A DNA stretch of 64,000 nt from an uncultured Aquimarina sp. (GTDB taxonomy: Bacteria > Bacteroidota > Bacteroidia > Flavobacteriales > Flavobacteriaceae): contig CANLMN010000010.1 in the NCBI GenBank assembly GCA_947492105.1, forward strand, positions 81,662-145,661, given 5' to 3'. This document shows, in pieces, positions 8,687-19,923 of the stretch; the stretch's first letter is position 1, and each line of letters begins with the position of its first letter. Position numbers and translations under genes: made by a program. The notes below the pieces were generated by a model that was given only the letters and a program-made list of their open reading frames with translations, did no database searches and was not told where the DNA came from.

Positions 8687-10047
8687 ACAACAGTACTTCT
8701 TATTTTCTTTTCTAATGCTGCGGTAATCTTTGTTACTTCTTCACCTATATCCCCTGCTCCAATTGTCACAATAACCTCTGCGTCTGTTTTCAATACACTC
8801 TCCACTAGCATATTTTTATCAACACGCTTTTTTACCTCCAATTCCATCATACTCATCAACCACTCCGAGGTCACTCCCGAAATAGGCAACTCTCTTGCTG
8901 GATAAATATCCAACAGTAACACCTCATCAAATTGACTCAAGCTTTTTGCAAAATCTGCTGCAAAATCTCGTGTCCTACTATACAAATGCGGTTGAAAAAT
9001 CGCTAACACTTTTTTTCCAGCATGCATCTCTTGAACCGCTTGATACAACGCATTAATTTCCGTTGGATGATGCGCATAGTCGTCTATATAAACCAAATTT
9101 TTGGTTTTAACCTTATAACTAAACCTACGTTGTACACCTCTAAAACCTGGCAAAATCTTTGCCAAAGTATCCGATGGAACACCAAATAACCGAGCCATAG
9201 CAAAGGCAGTAATCGCATTTGTCAAATTATGCCGCCCTGGTAGCGTAAGCTCCAAATCCTCTAGAAGCTCCTCGGGTGTCTTAAGATCAAATACATATGT
9301 CCCATTTTCGACCCGAATACGTTGCGCACTGTAATCAGACTCATCTTCTATTCCAAATGTCAATCCAGTTAGCGACAAACCTCCTCTAACCAATAACGTT
9401 GTAGAGACTTTACTTGCAAAATCATGAAAAGAATCCTCTAGAGCATCTGCCTTTTCGTATATATCCAAGTGATCCGCATCCATTGAGGTAATCGCAGCAA
9501 TATCTGGATACAGCTGCAAAAAAGAACGATCAAACTCGTCTGCCTCTGCCACTATAACATCTGTACCCTCCATGACCAAATTAGAGTGATAATTCTCACT
9601 AATCCCACCCAAAAACGCTGTAACACCTACTCCGCTCTCCTTAAGCAAATATGCCAAAATAGCTGTTGTGGTAGTTTTCCCGTGTGTACCCGCAACTGCC
9701 AAAGTAAAAGTTTCTTTAGTCAATGCCCCTAACACTTCCGAACGTTTGAGAATATCAAAATCATGATTCTTAAAATAATTCAAACCCAAATGTGAGTCAG
9801 GAATAGCCGGAGTATAAATGACTAGCGTATCCTCTTTATTCATAAACAGCATTGGAATATCCTCGAGAACATCTGTAAAGTGAACTGCAACTCCTAATGA
9901 CTCCAACGACCTTGTAATTGCCGATGGTGTTTTATCATACCCTCCTACTTTTTTTCCTAACTGCACAAAATACCGTGCCAAAGCACTCATACCAATCCCT
10001 CCGACTCCGATGAAATAAATATTTGCTATATTCTTTAAATACCTCAC
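8683..10047 (-). CDS. murC: UDP-N-acetylmuramate--L-alanine ligase
   Basis: ATP-dependent ligase that adds L-Ala to UDP-MurNAc in the cytoplasm. The N-terminal UDP-binding Rossmann motif is IYFIGVGGIGMSALARYF, the ATP loop is VAGTHGKTTTTAIL, and the C-terminal domain has YIDDYAHHPTEINA. The frame also opens from a TTG at 10095, but the GTG at 10047 leaves the usual short leader (about 8 residues) before the Rossmann motif, so I prefer it; the alternative is 16 residues longer. Part of the tightly packed cell-wall operon, overlapping ftsQ by 4 bp. Confidence 0.93.
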   Translation of the reverse strand: MRYLKNIANIYFIGVGGIGMSALARYFVQLGKKVGGYDKTPSAITRSLESLGVAVHFTDVLEDIPMLFMNKEDTLVIYTPAIPDSHLGLNYFKNHDFDILKRSEVLGALTKETFTLAVAGTHGKTTTTAILAYLLKESGVGVTAFLGGISENYHSNLVMEGTDVIVAEADEFDRSFLQLYPDIAAITSMDADHLDIYEKADALEDSFHDFASKVSTTLLVRGGLSLTGLTFGIEDESDYSAQRIRVENGTYVFDLKTPEELLEDLELTLPGRHNLTNAITAFAMARLFGVPSDTLAKILPGFRGVQRRFSYKVKTKNLVYIDDYAHHPTEINALYQAVQEMHAGKKVLAIFQPHLYSRTRDFAADFAKSLSQFDEVLLLDIYPARELPISGVTSEWLMSMMELEVKKRVDKNMLVESVLKTDAEVIVTIGAGDIGEEVTKITAALEKKIRSTVV

Positions 10048-10107
10048 TTTATTTATATTACAAGATAAAATTAAATCTTTACATCCGACACACAATCTAA
10101 CTAGATA

Positions 10108-11199
10108 CTACATTAATTTTTCTATTTCATCCACAATCATTGCGGTTGCCTTTGGCAATGCGAGCTGCTGTAGATTAGCTCCTAACTTCTTTTGCTGCGT
10201 TTCTGATTGCAACACTCCTTTTATAGTTTCTTGAAATTTGGCATCCAGTTCCTGCTCTTGTAACATCAAAGCTGCATCTTTTTGCACAATTGCATATGCA
10301 TTTTTTGCCTGATGATTCTCTGCCACATTTGGCGACGGAATAAACAATACTGGTTTACCCACCACACATAGCTCTGATACCGATCCCGCCCCTGCCCTAG
10401 AAATAATAATATCTGCTGCGGCATATGCCAAATCCATTTCATTCAGAAACGGATGCACCTGTACATCCTCTCGAACATCATGTCTTTTATATTCTTCGTA
10501 ATAAAGGTTACCACATTGCCAAATCAACTGCAACCCTTGGGTCACCAAAAAATCCAATTCTTTCTCTATTAGCTGATTGATCCGCCTTGCTCCCAAACTC
10601 CCGCCAAGAATCAATAATGTTTTCTTTTCGGGATGAAGTCCAAAACTACGAACTCCATCTCCTCTTTTGCTTCTAATATCCAACAAATCCTGACGTATAG
10701 GATTCCCTGTAATAATAATTTTTTCTTTAGGAAAAAAACGCTCCAATCCCTCATAAGCCACACATATTTTGTGTGCTTTATCTGCCAACCATTTGTTTGT
10801 AATTCCTGGGAATGAATTTTGCTCCTGCAAAACTGTCGGAATCCCTTTTTTATTTGCCATTTTGAGCAACGGTCCACTAGCAAATCCTCCTGTACCAATC
10901 ACTACATCTGGTCGAAATTTCCTCAGAATACGTCCGGATTTCCACAAACTAATTATAAGCTTCAATGGAAACAAGAGGTTACTCATTGTCAGTTTGCGCT
11001 GGATACCACTAATCCACAAACCTTCTATTTGATACCCTGCATTCGGCACTTTTTCCATTTCCATTCTATCCTTGGCTCCAACAAACAGAAATGCAGCATC
11101 TGGGTAGCGACGTTTTAACTCCCCCGCAATCGCAATGGCTGGGTAGATATGACCTCCCGTACCGCCACCTGAAATGATAAATCTTGGTTGTTCTTTCAT
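10108..11199 (-). CDS. murG: Lipid II synthase (undecaprenyl-PP-MurNAc-pentapeptide GlcNAc transferase)
   Basis: GT28-family glycosyltransferase on the inner face of the membrane; it converts lipid I to lipid II. The donor/acceptor signature [17 protein letters not shown] is at the N terminus, GTGGFASGP follows near residue 105, and the C-terminal UDP-GlcNAc site includes [12 protein letters not shown] and [11 protein letters not shown]. Length 363 is normal. It starts within the last 4 bp of ftsW (ATGA overlap). Confidence 0.97.
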   Translation of the reverse strand: MKEQPRFIISGGGTGGHIYPAIAIAGELKRRYPDAAFLFVGAKDRMEMEKVPNAGYQIEGLWISGIQRKLTMSNLLFPLKLIISLWKSGRILRKFRPDVVIGTGGFASGPLLKMANKKGIPTVLQEQNSFPGITNKWLADKAHKICVAYEGLERFFPKEKIIITGNPIRQDLLDIRSKRGDGVRSFGLHPEKKTLLILGGSLGARRINQLIEKELDFLVTQGLQLIWQCGNLYYEEYKRHDVREDVQVHPFLNEMDLAYAAADIIISRAGAGSVSELCVVGKPVLFIPSPNVAENHQAKNAYAIVQKDAALMLQEQELDAKFQETIKGVLQSETQQKKLGANLQQLALPKATAMIVDEIEKLM

Positions 11200-12473
11200 A
11201 ATGCCTTACTTAAAACGTCTAATGGATTATCTTCGTTTTGTCCTTCTTTTACTTCATCTATCGTTCTTTTTGCACTTACACTCAACACAATTCCTATCGC
11301 TAGGCAGGTCATCCAGATCGAGGTTCCACCACTACTTACTAGCGGCAAGGTCTGCCCTGTTACCGGAAAAAGCTCTACTGCAACTGCCATATTGATCAAT
11401 GCCTGAAAAACAATAGGCAAACCTACACCTATCACCAACAGTTTTCCAAAAACGTCTTTGCTCTTATGTGCTACAATAATCAATCTAAACAGCAATAACA
11501 TATACAAAAACAACAATGCCGTACCCCCTAGCAATCCCCACTCTTCTACAATAATTGCAAAAATAAAATCTGATGAAGATTGTGGCAAAAAATTCTTCTG
11601 TGCACTCTTTCCTGGACCTTGTCCAAAAATACCCCCTCTTGCTATTGCAATTTTTGCACGCTCAATTTGATAATCTTCTTTTGTATCTTCTTTGTCCGTA
11701 AAGTTCTCAATACGACTAATCCATGTATCTACCCTGTTTGGAAAAACACCAGGAAAGGCTTTTGCCGAAAGGATAAAAAGCATCAAAAATAATGCTCCCG
11801 AAACAATGATTCCTACTAAATAACGCTTGGGATAGCCCCCCATAAAAGTCAACAATAATACAATCGTAAATATAATAGCTGTAGTAGAAAAATTTGCTGG
11901 CAAAATTAGCATCAAAATAATGAAAACCGGTATCCAAAGAGGAAGTATCGTTTCTTTAAAACCAATAACCTGATCTTTAATTTTTGATAAATAACGCGCA
12001 ACATAGGTCATTAGCACTACCGCCGCCAAAGTCGAAGTCTGAAAAGTAACACCCACAAAAGGTATACGAATCCATCGACTAGCATTTGCCCCACCAATAG
12101 TCGTATTTTGCGCCATTGTCAACAATAACAAAACAATAACTACAGGCATCATAATTATAGATAGACCTTTGAAGTAATGATACGGCACCTTATGTATCGC
12201 CAAAATGATTCCAAACCCTAGTAACAAATGCACCAAATGTTTCAAAAAATACTTAAACGTATCGCCACTACCCCCATACAAATAAGCTAAATTACTACTT
12301 GCGCTATAGACCGGTAAAAAAGAAAATAAAGCAAGTAATGCTACTACAGCCCAGATTACTCTATCTCCTTTCATGCTATTCAAAACAGAAAGGAACATCT
12401 CTTTTGTGATTTCTACTGTTCCAGTGACTCCTCTTACATTATCTATTTCTATATCGCCTTTGACCTTACTCAC
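11196..12473 (-). CDS. ftsW: SEDS glycosyltransferase FtsW
   Basis: Polytopic membrane protein that polymerises lipid II at the septum with its partner PBP. About ten hydrophobic segments can be seen from residue 38 onward. SEDS hallmarks include the extracellular loop [18 protein letters not shown], the [15 protein letters not shown] segment and the C-terminal PLVSSGGTS. The cytoplasmic N terminus (about 35 residues, [15 protein letters not shown]) is longer than in E. coli. Position between murD and murG supports FtsW rather than RodA. Confidence 0.95.
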   Translation of the reverse strand: MSKVKGDIEIDNVRGVTGTVEITKEMFLSVLNSMKGDRVIWAVVALLALFSFLPVYSASSNLAYLYGGSGDTFKYFLKHLVHLLLGFGIILAIHKVPYHYFKGLSIIMMPVVIVLLLLTMAQNTTIGGANASRWIRIPFVGVTFQTSTLAAVVLMTYVARYLSKIKDQVIGFKETILPLWIPVFIILMLILPANFSTTAIIFTIVLLLTFMGGYPKRYLVGIIVSGALFLMLFILSAKAFPGVFPNRVDTWISRIENFTDKEDTKEDYQIERAKIAIARGGIFGQGPGKSAQKNFLPQSSSDFIFAIIVEEWGLLGGTALLFLYMLLLFRLIIVAHKSKDVFGKLLVIGVGLPIVFQALINMAVAVELFPVTGQTLPLVSSGGTSIWMTCLAIGIVLSVSAKRTIDEVKEGQNEDNPLDVLSKAL

Positions 12474-12519
12474 TATACCTCTTTATATGTTTTCTTCTTA
12501 TGCACAATATTCCATACTC

Positions 12520-13872
12520 CTATAATTCACGAACAGCCTCCTTGAACTGTCGCCCTCTCTCTTCATAATTCTTAAATAAATCAAAACTCGCACATGCTGG
12601 TGACAACAACACCGTGTCATTTTTTTCTGCCAAGTCATAAGCTAATTGTACTGCTTCTTTCATAGATTGTGTTTCGTATATTTCTTCTACACAATTATTA
12701 AAAGCTGCTACAATTTTTCTATTATCTTCTCCCAAGCAAATTATGGTCTTCACCTTCTCATTGACCAACTCATTAAGTTCGCTATAATCATTTCCTTTGT
12801 CCACCCCCCCTGCAATCCAGATTGTAGGAGTCTTCATAGAATCCAAGGCATAAAAAACCGAATTGACATTTGTAGCCTTAGAATCATTGATATACTGAAC
12901 ATTGTTAATCCTAAGTACATTTTCCAATCTATGCTCTACGCCATGAAAATTCTCCATACTATCCCGTATGGTTTCTTTGCGAATTCCAAGTAACCGTGCT
13001 GCCATACTTGCAGCCATACTATTTTTAGTGTTGTGATTCCCCTCAAGGGCTAATTTTGTTTTTGGCATAATAAAAGTGTTATCTCCTGTGGCTATTATAA
13101 TATTATCATCTTCTATGTAAGCTCCTTTTTCGAGCTTCTTTGTTAGTGAAAATGGCACTAACTGTGATTTTACAATGTGTTTTTTCAAATACGCATTAAT
13201 AACCTTGTCGTCGGCGTCATAAATAAAGTAATCCGAAGGTTTTTGGTTCATCGCTATTCTAAATTTTGACGCTACGTATTTCTCAAAGTCATTATCGTAT
13301 CGTTCTAAATGATCTGGCGTGATATTTGTTAGAATCGCTATATTTGGTGCAAAATCAACTATACCATCAAGCTGAAAACTACTCAATTCTAACACATACA
13401 AGGGCACATCATCCCCTGCAACCATTTTTGCAAAACTATCTCCAATATTCCCCGCCACACCCACTGTTTCGTTTGCAGTCTTGAGAATATGTCCTAGAAG
13501 CATTGTCGTGGTGGTTTTGCCATTGCTCCCCGTAATCCCTACAATTCTTGCATCAGTATATCGTACAGCAAACTCTATTTCTGAAATCACAGGTATACCG
13601 GCAGCTCTCAATTGTCGAATCATTGGAACGTTATCAGGAATCCCGGGACTTTTCATGACCACATCCGCCTTCAAAATACGCTCCAAGGTGTGCTGCCCTT
13701 CTTCCCAAAGAATCTTCAAATCATTTAAGATTAATTTATAGTGATCCTCAACCATTCCTCTATCAGAAACAAAAACCTCGAACCCTTGTTGTTTTGCAAG
13801 TACAGCAGTCCCTACACCACTTTCGCCGGCGCCTAAGATGACTATTTTCTTGTTTGTCGTTTGTTGTTTCAT
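12520..13872 (-). CDS. murD: UDP-N-acetylmuramoylalanine--D-glutamate ligase
   Basis: Adds D-Glu to UDP-MurNAc-L-Ala in the cytoplasm. Domain order is normal: N-terminal UMP-binding VILGAGESGVGTAVLAK, central ATP loop GITGSNGKTTTTMLLG at about residue 110, NITPDHLERY, and in the C-terminal domain YINDSKATNVNSVFYAL. Length 450 is normal. It lies 46 bp before ftsW and 44 bp after mraY on the same strand. Confidence 0.97.
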   Translation of the reverse strand: MKQQTTNKKIVILGAGESGVGTAVLAKQQGFEVFVSDRGMVEDHYKLILNDLKILWEEGQHTLERILKADVVMKSPGIPDNVPMIRQLRAAGIPVISEIEFAVRYTDARIVGITGSNGKTTTTMLLGHILKTANETVGVAGNIGDSFAKMVAGDDVPLYVLELSSFQLDGIVDFAPNIAILTNITPDHLERYDNDFEKYVASKFRIAMNQKPSDYFIYDADDKVINAYLKKHIVKSQLVPFSLTKKLEKGAYIEDDNIIIATGDNTFIMPKTKLALEGNHNTKNSMAASMAARLLGIRKETIRDSMENFHGVEHRLENVLRINNVQYINDSKATNVNSVFYALDSMKTPTIWIAGGVDKGNDYSELNELVNEKVKTIICLGEDNRKIVAAFNNCVEEIYETQSMKEAVQLAYDLAEKNDTVLLSPACASFDLFKNYEERGRQFKEAVREL

Positions 13873-13916
13873 ATAAACTCTACCCAGAACTTAATTTTCC
13901 TTGAAATAAAAAAGCA

Positions 13917-15149
13917 TTACCGCAATTTTAATGTCAATATGGACAGAATTGCTAATGCAATCCCTATAATCCAAAATCGTGTTACTATCTTACTTTCATG
14001 TATTCCCTTTTTCTGATAGTGATGATGCAAGGGAGACATCAAAAAGATCCGCCTTCCTTCTCCATACTTCTTTCTTGTATACTTAAACCAACCTACTTGC
14101 AGCACCACAGATAGCGTCTCTAGAAAGAAAACACCACACATAAGAGGTATCAACAATTCTTTTCTAGAAGCAATTGCTAATACAGCTATTATCCCCCCAA
14201 TAGTCAAGCTTCCTGTGTCCCCCATAAACACCTGAGCAGGATAAGTATTGTACCATAAAAAACCCACTAGGGCTCCAGCAAAGGCCCCTATATACACCGT
14301 CGATTCTCCTAATCGGGGAATATACATGACATTGAGATAATCTGAAAAAACGATATTCCCAGAAACCCATGTAAAGAGCCCCAAAACCAAAACTATTATC
14401 GCCGAGGACCCCGCTGCTAATCCATCTATACCATCTGTAAGATTTGCTCCATTAGACACAGCCGTGACTATAATAATTACTATCGGTATAAAAACTAACC
14501 AAGCATATTTGGCGTAACTAGGATTGATCCATGAAATCAAACTTGCGTAATCAAACTCATTATTCTTTACAAAAGGAATTGTAGTTTTGGTTGATTTTTT
14601 TTCTGGGTAAAACTCTCTTCCAGACTTCTTGGCAATCAACTCCGTCTGACTTCCTGATTTTATTTTTTCTTCTTTTATTGTCACATCATCATGAAAATAC
14701 ATCGTACACCCAACAATTACTCCCAAACCTACTTGTCCTACAACTTTAAACTTTCCTGCTAAACCATCTTTATTCTTTTTTAGAACCTTGAGATAATCAT
14801 CAGTAAAACCGATCACCCCCATCCATAACGTCGTTACTATCAATAAAATAACATAAATATTATCCAATTTCGCCACCAACAAAACGGGGATCAATGTTGC
14901 CATAATAATAATGATCCCTCCCATGGTCGGCGTTCCTGCTTTCTGCGCTTGTCCCTCTAACCCAAGGTCACGAATACTCTCACCCATTTGTTTTTTTCTC
15001 AGGAATTCGATAATTTTCTTACCATATACGGTAGAGATTAATAGCGAAAGTATCACAGCAATTGCCGCTCTAAAAGTGATAAATTCAAACACCCCTGCTC
15101 CCGGAAGCTGGTAATGTTTTTCTAGATACTGAAACACATAGTATAACAT
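13917..15149 (-). CDS. mraY: Phospho-MurNAc-pentapeptide transferase MraY
   Basis: Integral membrane transferase that makes lipid I from UDP-MurNAc-pentapeptide and undecaprenyl phosphate. Signature motifs are [37 protein letters not shown] and [11 protein letters not shown], with [10 protein letters not shown] near the C terminus. At 410 residues it is about 50 longer than E. coli MraY. The extra part is a charged loop at roughly residues 155-205 (around [17 protein letters not shown]) between two membrane helices, apparently periplasmic. Confidence 0.97.
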   Translation of the reverse strand: MLYYVFQYLEKHYQLPGAGVFEFITFRAAIAVILSLLISTVYGKKIIEFLRKKQMGESIRDLGLEGQAQKAGTPTMGGIIIIMATLIPVLLVAKLDNIYVILLIVTTLWMGVIGFTDDYLKVLKKNKDGLAGKFKVVGQVGLGVIVGCTMYFHDDVTIKEEKIKSGSQTELIAKKSGREFYPEKKSTKTTIPFVKNNEFDYASLISWINPSYAKYAWLVFIPIVIIIVTAVSNGANLTDGIDGLAAGSSAIIVLVLGLFTWVSGNIVFSDYLNVMYIPRLGESTVYIGAFAGALVGFLWYNTYPAQVFMGDTGSLTIGGIIAVLAIASRKELLIPLMCGVFFLETLSVVLQVGWFKYTRKKYGEGRRIFLMSPLHHHYQKKGIHESKIVTRFWIIGIALAILSILTLKLR

Positions 15150-15197
15150 ACTTTCAATGCTGTCTGCACCCCTTTTCCAGAGGTACTTTCGAGTCTT

Positions 15198-16661
15198 TTA
15201 TTTATTTAAATCTTTTAAAATCCCTTGTACAATTGTATAGTCATCAAAATCAAATCGTTCGCCTTTTATCTCTTGATAACTCTCATGCCCTTTGCCTGCA
15301 ATCAAAATAATATCATTATTCTCTGCAAATTGACATGCCGTCTTTATAGCCTGTTTCCGATCTGTAATTGCCAATGTCTTTTTGTAATCTTGTGGTTCTA
15401 CTCCTTTTTCGATAGCTTCTATGATACGCTCAGGCTGCTCTGATCTTGGATTATCACTAGTAAAAACCACCTTGTCACTGTATCTAGCAGCAATCCTTCC
15501 CATCTCTGGTCTCTTTGTCACATCTCGATCACCACCACAGCCTACTACAGTAATAAGTGTTTCATTTTTTGTCCGAATTGCATTTATAGTCTCTAATACA
15601 TTCTTAAGCGCATCTGGAGTATGTGCATAATCTACTATCGTGGTGATTTTTTTATCAGAAATAAAATATTGAAACCGACCGCTCACACTTTGTAAATTAC
15701 TAAGTAACTGTAATGTCTCTAAGGTTTCTAACCCTAGCAATTCTGCAGTAGCAAAAATAGCCAGTAGGTTATAACCATTAAATGTCCCAATCAGCTTTGT
15801 CCACACCTCATGATCATTCATTTTGAGCAAAAGTCCTCCCATAGTGCTTTCCAAAATTTGACCACGGTAATTGGCATAAGATTTTAATGCATAGGTGTTT
15901 TTTCTTGCCACAGTGTTTTGCAACATAAAGGCTCCATTTTTATCATCCTTATTAACCAAAGCAAATGCACTTTTGGGTAATTGATCAAAAAATGTTTTTT
16001 TCACATCACGATACTCTTTGAAACTATTGTGGTAATCTAGATGATCATGGGATAAATTTGTAAAAATTCCACCTGAGAAAATTAATCCATGCGTTCTTTT
16101 TTGAGCTATTCCATGAGAACTCACTTCCATAAAACAGTACGCAACACCCGCGTCGTTCATTTCTTGGAGATACCGATTAATTGTTACGGAATCCGGTGTT
16201 GTATGTGTTGCTGGATACTCTGTAGTATCCACAACAACCTTGACCGTTGACAATAACCCCACTTTGTATCCTGCATCTCTGAATAATTGATATAATAATG
16301 ATGCGATAGTCGTTTTTCCATTGGTTCCTGTAACCCCAACCAATTCTAAGTTTGCAGAAGGGTTACCAAAATAATTTGATGACATAATTGCCAAGGCCTC
16401 TTGTGAGTCTGCTACTTGGACATATGTGACTCCATTGATTTTCAGCTCTGGCAGAACTTCACAAATCACTGCTATTGCCCCTTGATTCACTGCCTGTTCT
16501 ATATACGAATGTCCATCTACAACAGTACCATTGATCGCAACATACACATCATTGAGTGCTACTTTTCTAGAATCAAATTCTAGTTGATTAATCGCCACAG
16601 AGGTATCACCTACGACACTATCGAGGGACACCATATACAATATATCTCTAAGTACGATCAT
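15198..16661 (-). CDS. murE: UDP-MurNAc-tripeptide synthetase (meso-DAP adding)
   Basis: Adds the third amino acid of the peptide stem. The ATP loop VGVTGTNGKTTIASLLYQ is near residue 112, and HDHLDYHNSFKEY follows. In the C-terminal domain DNPRSEQPE carries the DNPR motif associated with meso-diaminopimelate specificity, so the cell wall is of the Gram-negative DAP type. Its ATG overlaps the ftsI stop by 4 bp. No murF is present in the window, so the next ligase must be encoded elsewhere. Confidence 0.96.
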   Translation of the reverse strand: MIVLRDILYMVSLDSVVGDTSVAINQLEFDSRKVALNDVYVAINGTVVDGHSYIEQAVNQGAIAVICEVLPELKINGVTYVQVADSQEALAIMSSNYFGNPSANLELVGVTGTNGKTTIASLLYQLFRDAGYKVGLLSTVKVVVDTTEYPATHTTPDSVTINRYLQEMNDAGVAYCFMEVSSHGIAQKRTHGLIFSGGIFTNLSHDHLDYHNSFKEYRDVKKTFFDQLPKSAFALVNKDDKNGAFMLQNTVARKNTYALKSYANYRGQILESTMGGLLLKMNDHEVWTKLIGTFNGYNLLAIFATAELLGLETLETLQLLSNLQSVSGRFQYFISDKKITTIVDYAHTPDALKNVLETINAIRTKNETLITVVGCGGDRDVTKRPEMGRIAARYSDKVVFTSDNPRSEQPERIIEAIEKGVEPQDYKKTLAITDRKQAIKTACQFAENNDIILIAGKGHESYQEIKGERFDFDDYTIVQGILKDLNK

Positions 16662-18649
16662 GATAGCTCTAAACTTATTTTTTGATGTTTTTCAATTTTA
16701 ACCCCTGCTTTTAACGATTGCTTGATTACTTTTCCTTTGCCGTTAACCTTGACCTGTAATCCCATATTTTCTAACAGTGCTATCGCGTCCATTGCTGGCA
16801 TCCCAATTACATCTGGTAGAATAGCCACATGTGTTTTACTCAGCTCATTATATCTCGCATAACTTTTCTTGATAACACTATGAGCCGTTACTTGGGCAGA
16901 CACTTCATCCACTAAGGGCGTATCATTAAAAATTTTTTCTGCAACCTTTTTGAATACAGGAGCAGCAACTATATTTCCATAATATCCTAGCTCTTTTTTG
17001 GGCTTATGGATCACTACAATACAAGAATATTGTGGATTATCAACAGGAAAGTATCCCGCAAAGGAAGAAATATATCGTCCTGGCTCTACCCAATATTCTA
17101 CCTGACAAGTACCCGTCTTACCAGCCATTGAAAAGTTTTCATTATAAATATTCTTAGCAGTTCCACGTCTTACAGTATTCGCCATCATTTCTTGCACAAT
17201 CTTGGCTGTTTCTTTAGAACAAACCGCAGGATTCAACACTTCTTTATCAAAAGATTGCTCTACTTTATCCCATGCTCGAATTTCTTTTATAAATCGGGGT
17301 TTCACCATTTCACCATCATTCGCAATAGCATTATAGAATGTCAACGTTTGTAGAGGAGTTAAACTCACTCCATACCCAAAAGCCATCCAAGGCAATGTTG
17401 TTCCATACCAGTCTTCGTCTCCCGGATAGGGAAACTTTGGTTTCCCTTCTCCTCGTATAGACAAATTCAATTTTTTATTTAACCCCATATTATAGAGCCG
17501 CTTCAAAAATTTTTTTGGATCATGTCCATATCCTTTATAGATCATTTTGGCAAAAGCAGTATTCGAAGACAGCTCAAATGCCTTGGCTGCCGATATCTTC
17601 CCATAACCACCCCAATGCGAATCGTACACTGTACGGTCATAAAATTTGACACGTCCGTTTTCGGTATCTACCACAGAACTAGAATCAATCACCTTATCCT
17701 CCAATGCCGCAACCATAGCCATCAACTTAAATGTAGACCCAGGTTCATGTATTTCTCCTACGGCATAATTCAGTTTTTCATAATACCTCCCCACACTATT
17801 ACGTCCCAGGTTAGAAATCGCTTTGATTTTCCCGGTCTTGGTTTCCATTAACACCACGGTACCATGTTCTGCTTTATATTTTTTTAATTGCGCTAACAAC
17901 TCGTGATGTACAATATCCTGCATATTGACATCAATAGTAGAAATAACATCAAAACCATCCTTGGGTTCTACTTCATTATCATCAGTTACCGGTTTCCACT
18001 GTTCCTTTGCGATCTTTTGTTTGAGTCTTTTACCTGCTTTTCCGCTTAAATAAGGACCATAAGCTCCTTCTAGACCCACTCTTGTATAATACCCCTTAAC
18101 ACCCTGACGTTCATACCCAACAGTCCGTTCTGCAATCTTCCCCAATGGATGTTCTCGTACCGTTTTTTGTTCCACAATAAAACCTCCTTTATTCGCCCCC
18201 AATCTAAACAGCGGAAAATTCTTGAGCCTCATATATTGTGAGTACCCCATATTACCCCGGATTAATACGTAACGGTTTTTTGTATCTCTTGCTTTTCGAA
18301 GTAATTTATTATAATAGGCCGTTGATTTACCAAATTCTTTGGACAAAGCCTCACTGAGTGGGGCAATGTTTTCTTGAAAAACTTCATTCTTTACGGTCAC
18401 AGCATCAAAACGCACATCATATTTCGGCACAGAAGTTGCCAAAAGATTCATATTACTATCATAAAGATTGCCACGATTAGCGGGAATTACAAAATTTTTA
18501 AAAAGGCGTTGTTCTGCCTTTTCTCGATAATAAGCCCCATCAACCAACTGAATATTAACCAGCTTAATCATCACAAAAAGTCCAAACACGAATAACACCC
18601 CTGCTACCAGGTACAGTCGGTTCAATATGCTTTTTTCTGTTGTTGCCAA
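16658..18649 (-). CDS. ftsI: Division penicillin-binding protein (transpeptidase) with PASTA domain
   Basis: Class B PBP that cross-links septal peptidoglycan. One membrane helix is at residues 10-30. The dimerisation domain follows, then the transpeptidase domain with the three active-site motifs: STFK (in EPGSTFKLMAM), SSN (in ELSSNTAFAKM) and KTG (in MAGKTGTCQVEY). The last 60 residues, from VAILPDVIGMPAMDAI, form one PASTA repeat, typical of the SpoVD-like PBPs found in this cluster in Bacteroidota. It follows ftsL by 11 bp and overlaps murE by 4 bp. Confidence 0.96.
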   Translation of the reverse strand: MATTEKSILNRLYLVAGVLFVFGLFVMIKLVNIQLVDGAYYREKAEQRLFKNFVIPANRGNLYDSNMNLLATSVPKYDVRFDAVTVKNEVFQENIAPLSEALSKEFGKSTAYYNKLLRKARDTKNRYVLIRGNMGYSQYMRLKNFPLFRLGANKGGFIVEQKTVREHPLGKIAERTVGYERQGVKGYYTRVGLEGAYGPYLSGKAGKRLKQKIAKEQWKPVTDDNEVEPKDGFDVISTIDVNMQDIVHHELLAQLKKYKAEHGTVVLMETKTGKIKAISNLGRNSVGRYYEKLNYAVGEIHEPGSTFKLMAMVAALEDKVIDSSSVVDTENGRVKFYDRTVYDSHWGGYGKISAAKAFELSSNTAFAKMIYKGYGHDPKKFLKRLYNMGLNKKLNLSIRGEGKPKFPYPGDEDWYGTTLPWMAFGYGVSLTPLQTLTFYNAIANDGEMVKPRFIKEIRAWDKVEQSFDKEVLNPAVCSKETAKIVQEMMANTVRRGTAKNIYNENFSMAGKTGTCQVEYWVEPGRYISSFAGYFPVDNPQYSCIVVIHKPKKELGYYGNIVAAPVFKKVAEKIFNDTPLVDEVSAQVTAHSVIKKSYARYNELSKTHVAILPDVIGMPAMDAIALLENMGLQVKVNGKGKVIKQSLKAGVKIEKHQKISLELS

Positions 18650-18660
18650 TATTATCTATG

Positions 18661-18981
18661 CTATTTGTGCGTGTTTTTTACAATTATTTTTTTTGGTGGT
18701 GATCCTGCGGGTTCTATTCCAAATGCCCACACCTTTATCCTTACATTGGACTCCATTTTTAACCTCATTAACTCCGATCTTCCGTCTACAAAATGTGTCC
18801 TTAGTTCTTTGGCCTCATCATTTAATCTAGCTATTCTATGAACCTTACTTTCTGCCCTATGCGAACTGGCGATCATAATAATTGCCAAAAGCGATAAGAA
18901 CAATAACATCTTCCAATTTTTGATTGCATCACCAGCAATCAAAAATTCTCCTTTTAATATATCAAATACGGTCTTTTTCAT
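18661..18981 (-). CDS. ftsL: FtsL-like division protein
   Basis: A 106-residue protein with one membrane segment (about residues 23-40, WKMLLFLSLLAIIMIASS) and a C-terminal region (HRIARLNDEAKELRTHFVDG) suited to a short coiled coil. This topology and its place between rsmH and ftsI identify it as the FtsL equivalent, which in other bacteria forms a complex with FtsQ/FtsB and activates FtsWI. Sequence similarity alone would not be enough. Confidence 0.85.
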   Translation of the reverse strand: MKKTVFDILKGEFLIAGDAIKNWKMLLFLSLLAIIMIASSHRAESKVHRIARLNDEAKELRTHFVDGRSELMRLKMESNVRIKVWAFGIEPAGSPPKKIIVKNTHK

Positions 18982-19008
18982 TACCTATCTCCGTACAAGC
19001 TCTCTACA

Positions 19009-19923
19009 CTAAGCCTGAATAATTCGTTTTGCTATTCGCAATTTGGCACTACGCGCTCTATTATTTATTTTAATTTCCTGTGCAGTTGGAACTATCAACC
19101 TTCCCACTTTTTTAAATGGAACAGACACATTTCCATAAAAATCTTTTTCGGGTTCTCCTTCAAACAAACCACTTCTAATAAATCTTTTTACCAATCGATC
19201 CTCTAGAGAATGATATGATATCAAACTTATCCTTCCTTCTTCTTCTAGCAACTCCATAGTTTGCATCAAAAACTCTTTGAGTACTTCTAATTCTTGGTTT
19301 ACCTCTATACGTATTGACTGATAAATTTGTGCCAATACCTTATGCTCTCGGTGTTGTGGCAAAAAAGGAGCTAACGCTTCTTTTAATTGTACACTGGTTT
19401 TTATCGCTGTATTTGTTCGTGCCTCTACTATTGCTCGTGCCAGTTTTGGTGCACTACGAAGTTCTCCGTATAACAAAAACATCGCTCGCAATTGTTGTTC
19501 ATCATATTCATTAATTACGTCATAGGCAGACAATGTCCCTTTTTGATCCATTCTCATATCCAAATCAGCTTCAAATCTTGTGGAAAAACCACGTTCTGCT
19601 ACATCAAATTGATGAGACGACACACCAAAATCTCCAAGAATACCATCCACTTTGCGTACTCCATGAAATCGCAAAAATCGTTTAATGAATCGAAAATTCT
19701 CATTAATTAACACAAAACGGTCATCCTGTATTACATTTGATAACGCATCCTGATCTTGATCAAAAGCATACAATCTACCTTTGGGTCCAAGCCTCTTCAA
19801 GATCTCTTTGGAATGCCCACCACCTCCAAACGTAACATCTACATAGATACCGTTTTCTTTGATTGCCAAACCATCTACGGTTTCTTGTAATAATACCGGG
19901 TTATGATATGCTGTCTGCTCCAT
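19009..19923 (-). CDS. rsmH: 16S rRNA (cytosine-1402-N4)-methyltransferase
   Basis: SAM-dependent enzyme methylating C1402 in the decoding centre. Visible motifs are YHNPVLLQETVDGL at the N terminus, the SAM loop VDVTFGGGGHSKEIL near residue 28, LGDFGVSSHQFD and SYHSLEDRLVKRF. Length 304 is normal. Its start overlaps the end of mraZ by 23 bp, so it belongs to the head of the division operon. Confidence 0.97.
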   Translation of the reverse strand: MEQTAYHNPVLLQETVDGLAIKENGIYVDVTFGGGGHSKEILKRLGPKGRLYAFDQDQDALSNVIQDDRFVLINENFRFIKRFLRFHGVRKVDGILGDFGVSSHQFDVAERGFSTRFEADLDMRMDQKGTLSAYDVINEYDEQQLRAMFLLYGELRSAPKLARAIVEARTNTAIKTSVQLKEALAPFLPQHREHKVLAQIYQSIRIEVNQELEVLKEFLMQTMELLEEEGRISLISYHSLEDRLVKRFIRSGLFEGEPEKDFYGNVSVPFKKVGRLIVPTAQEIKINNRARSAKLRIAKRIIQA

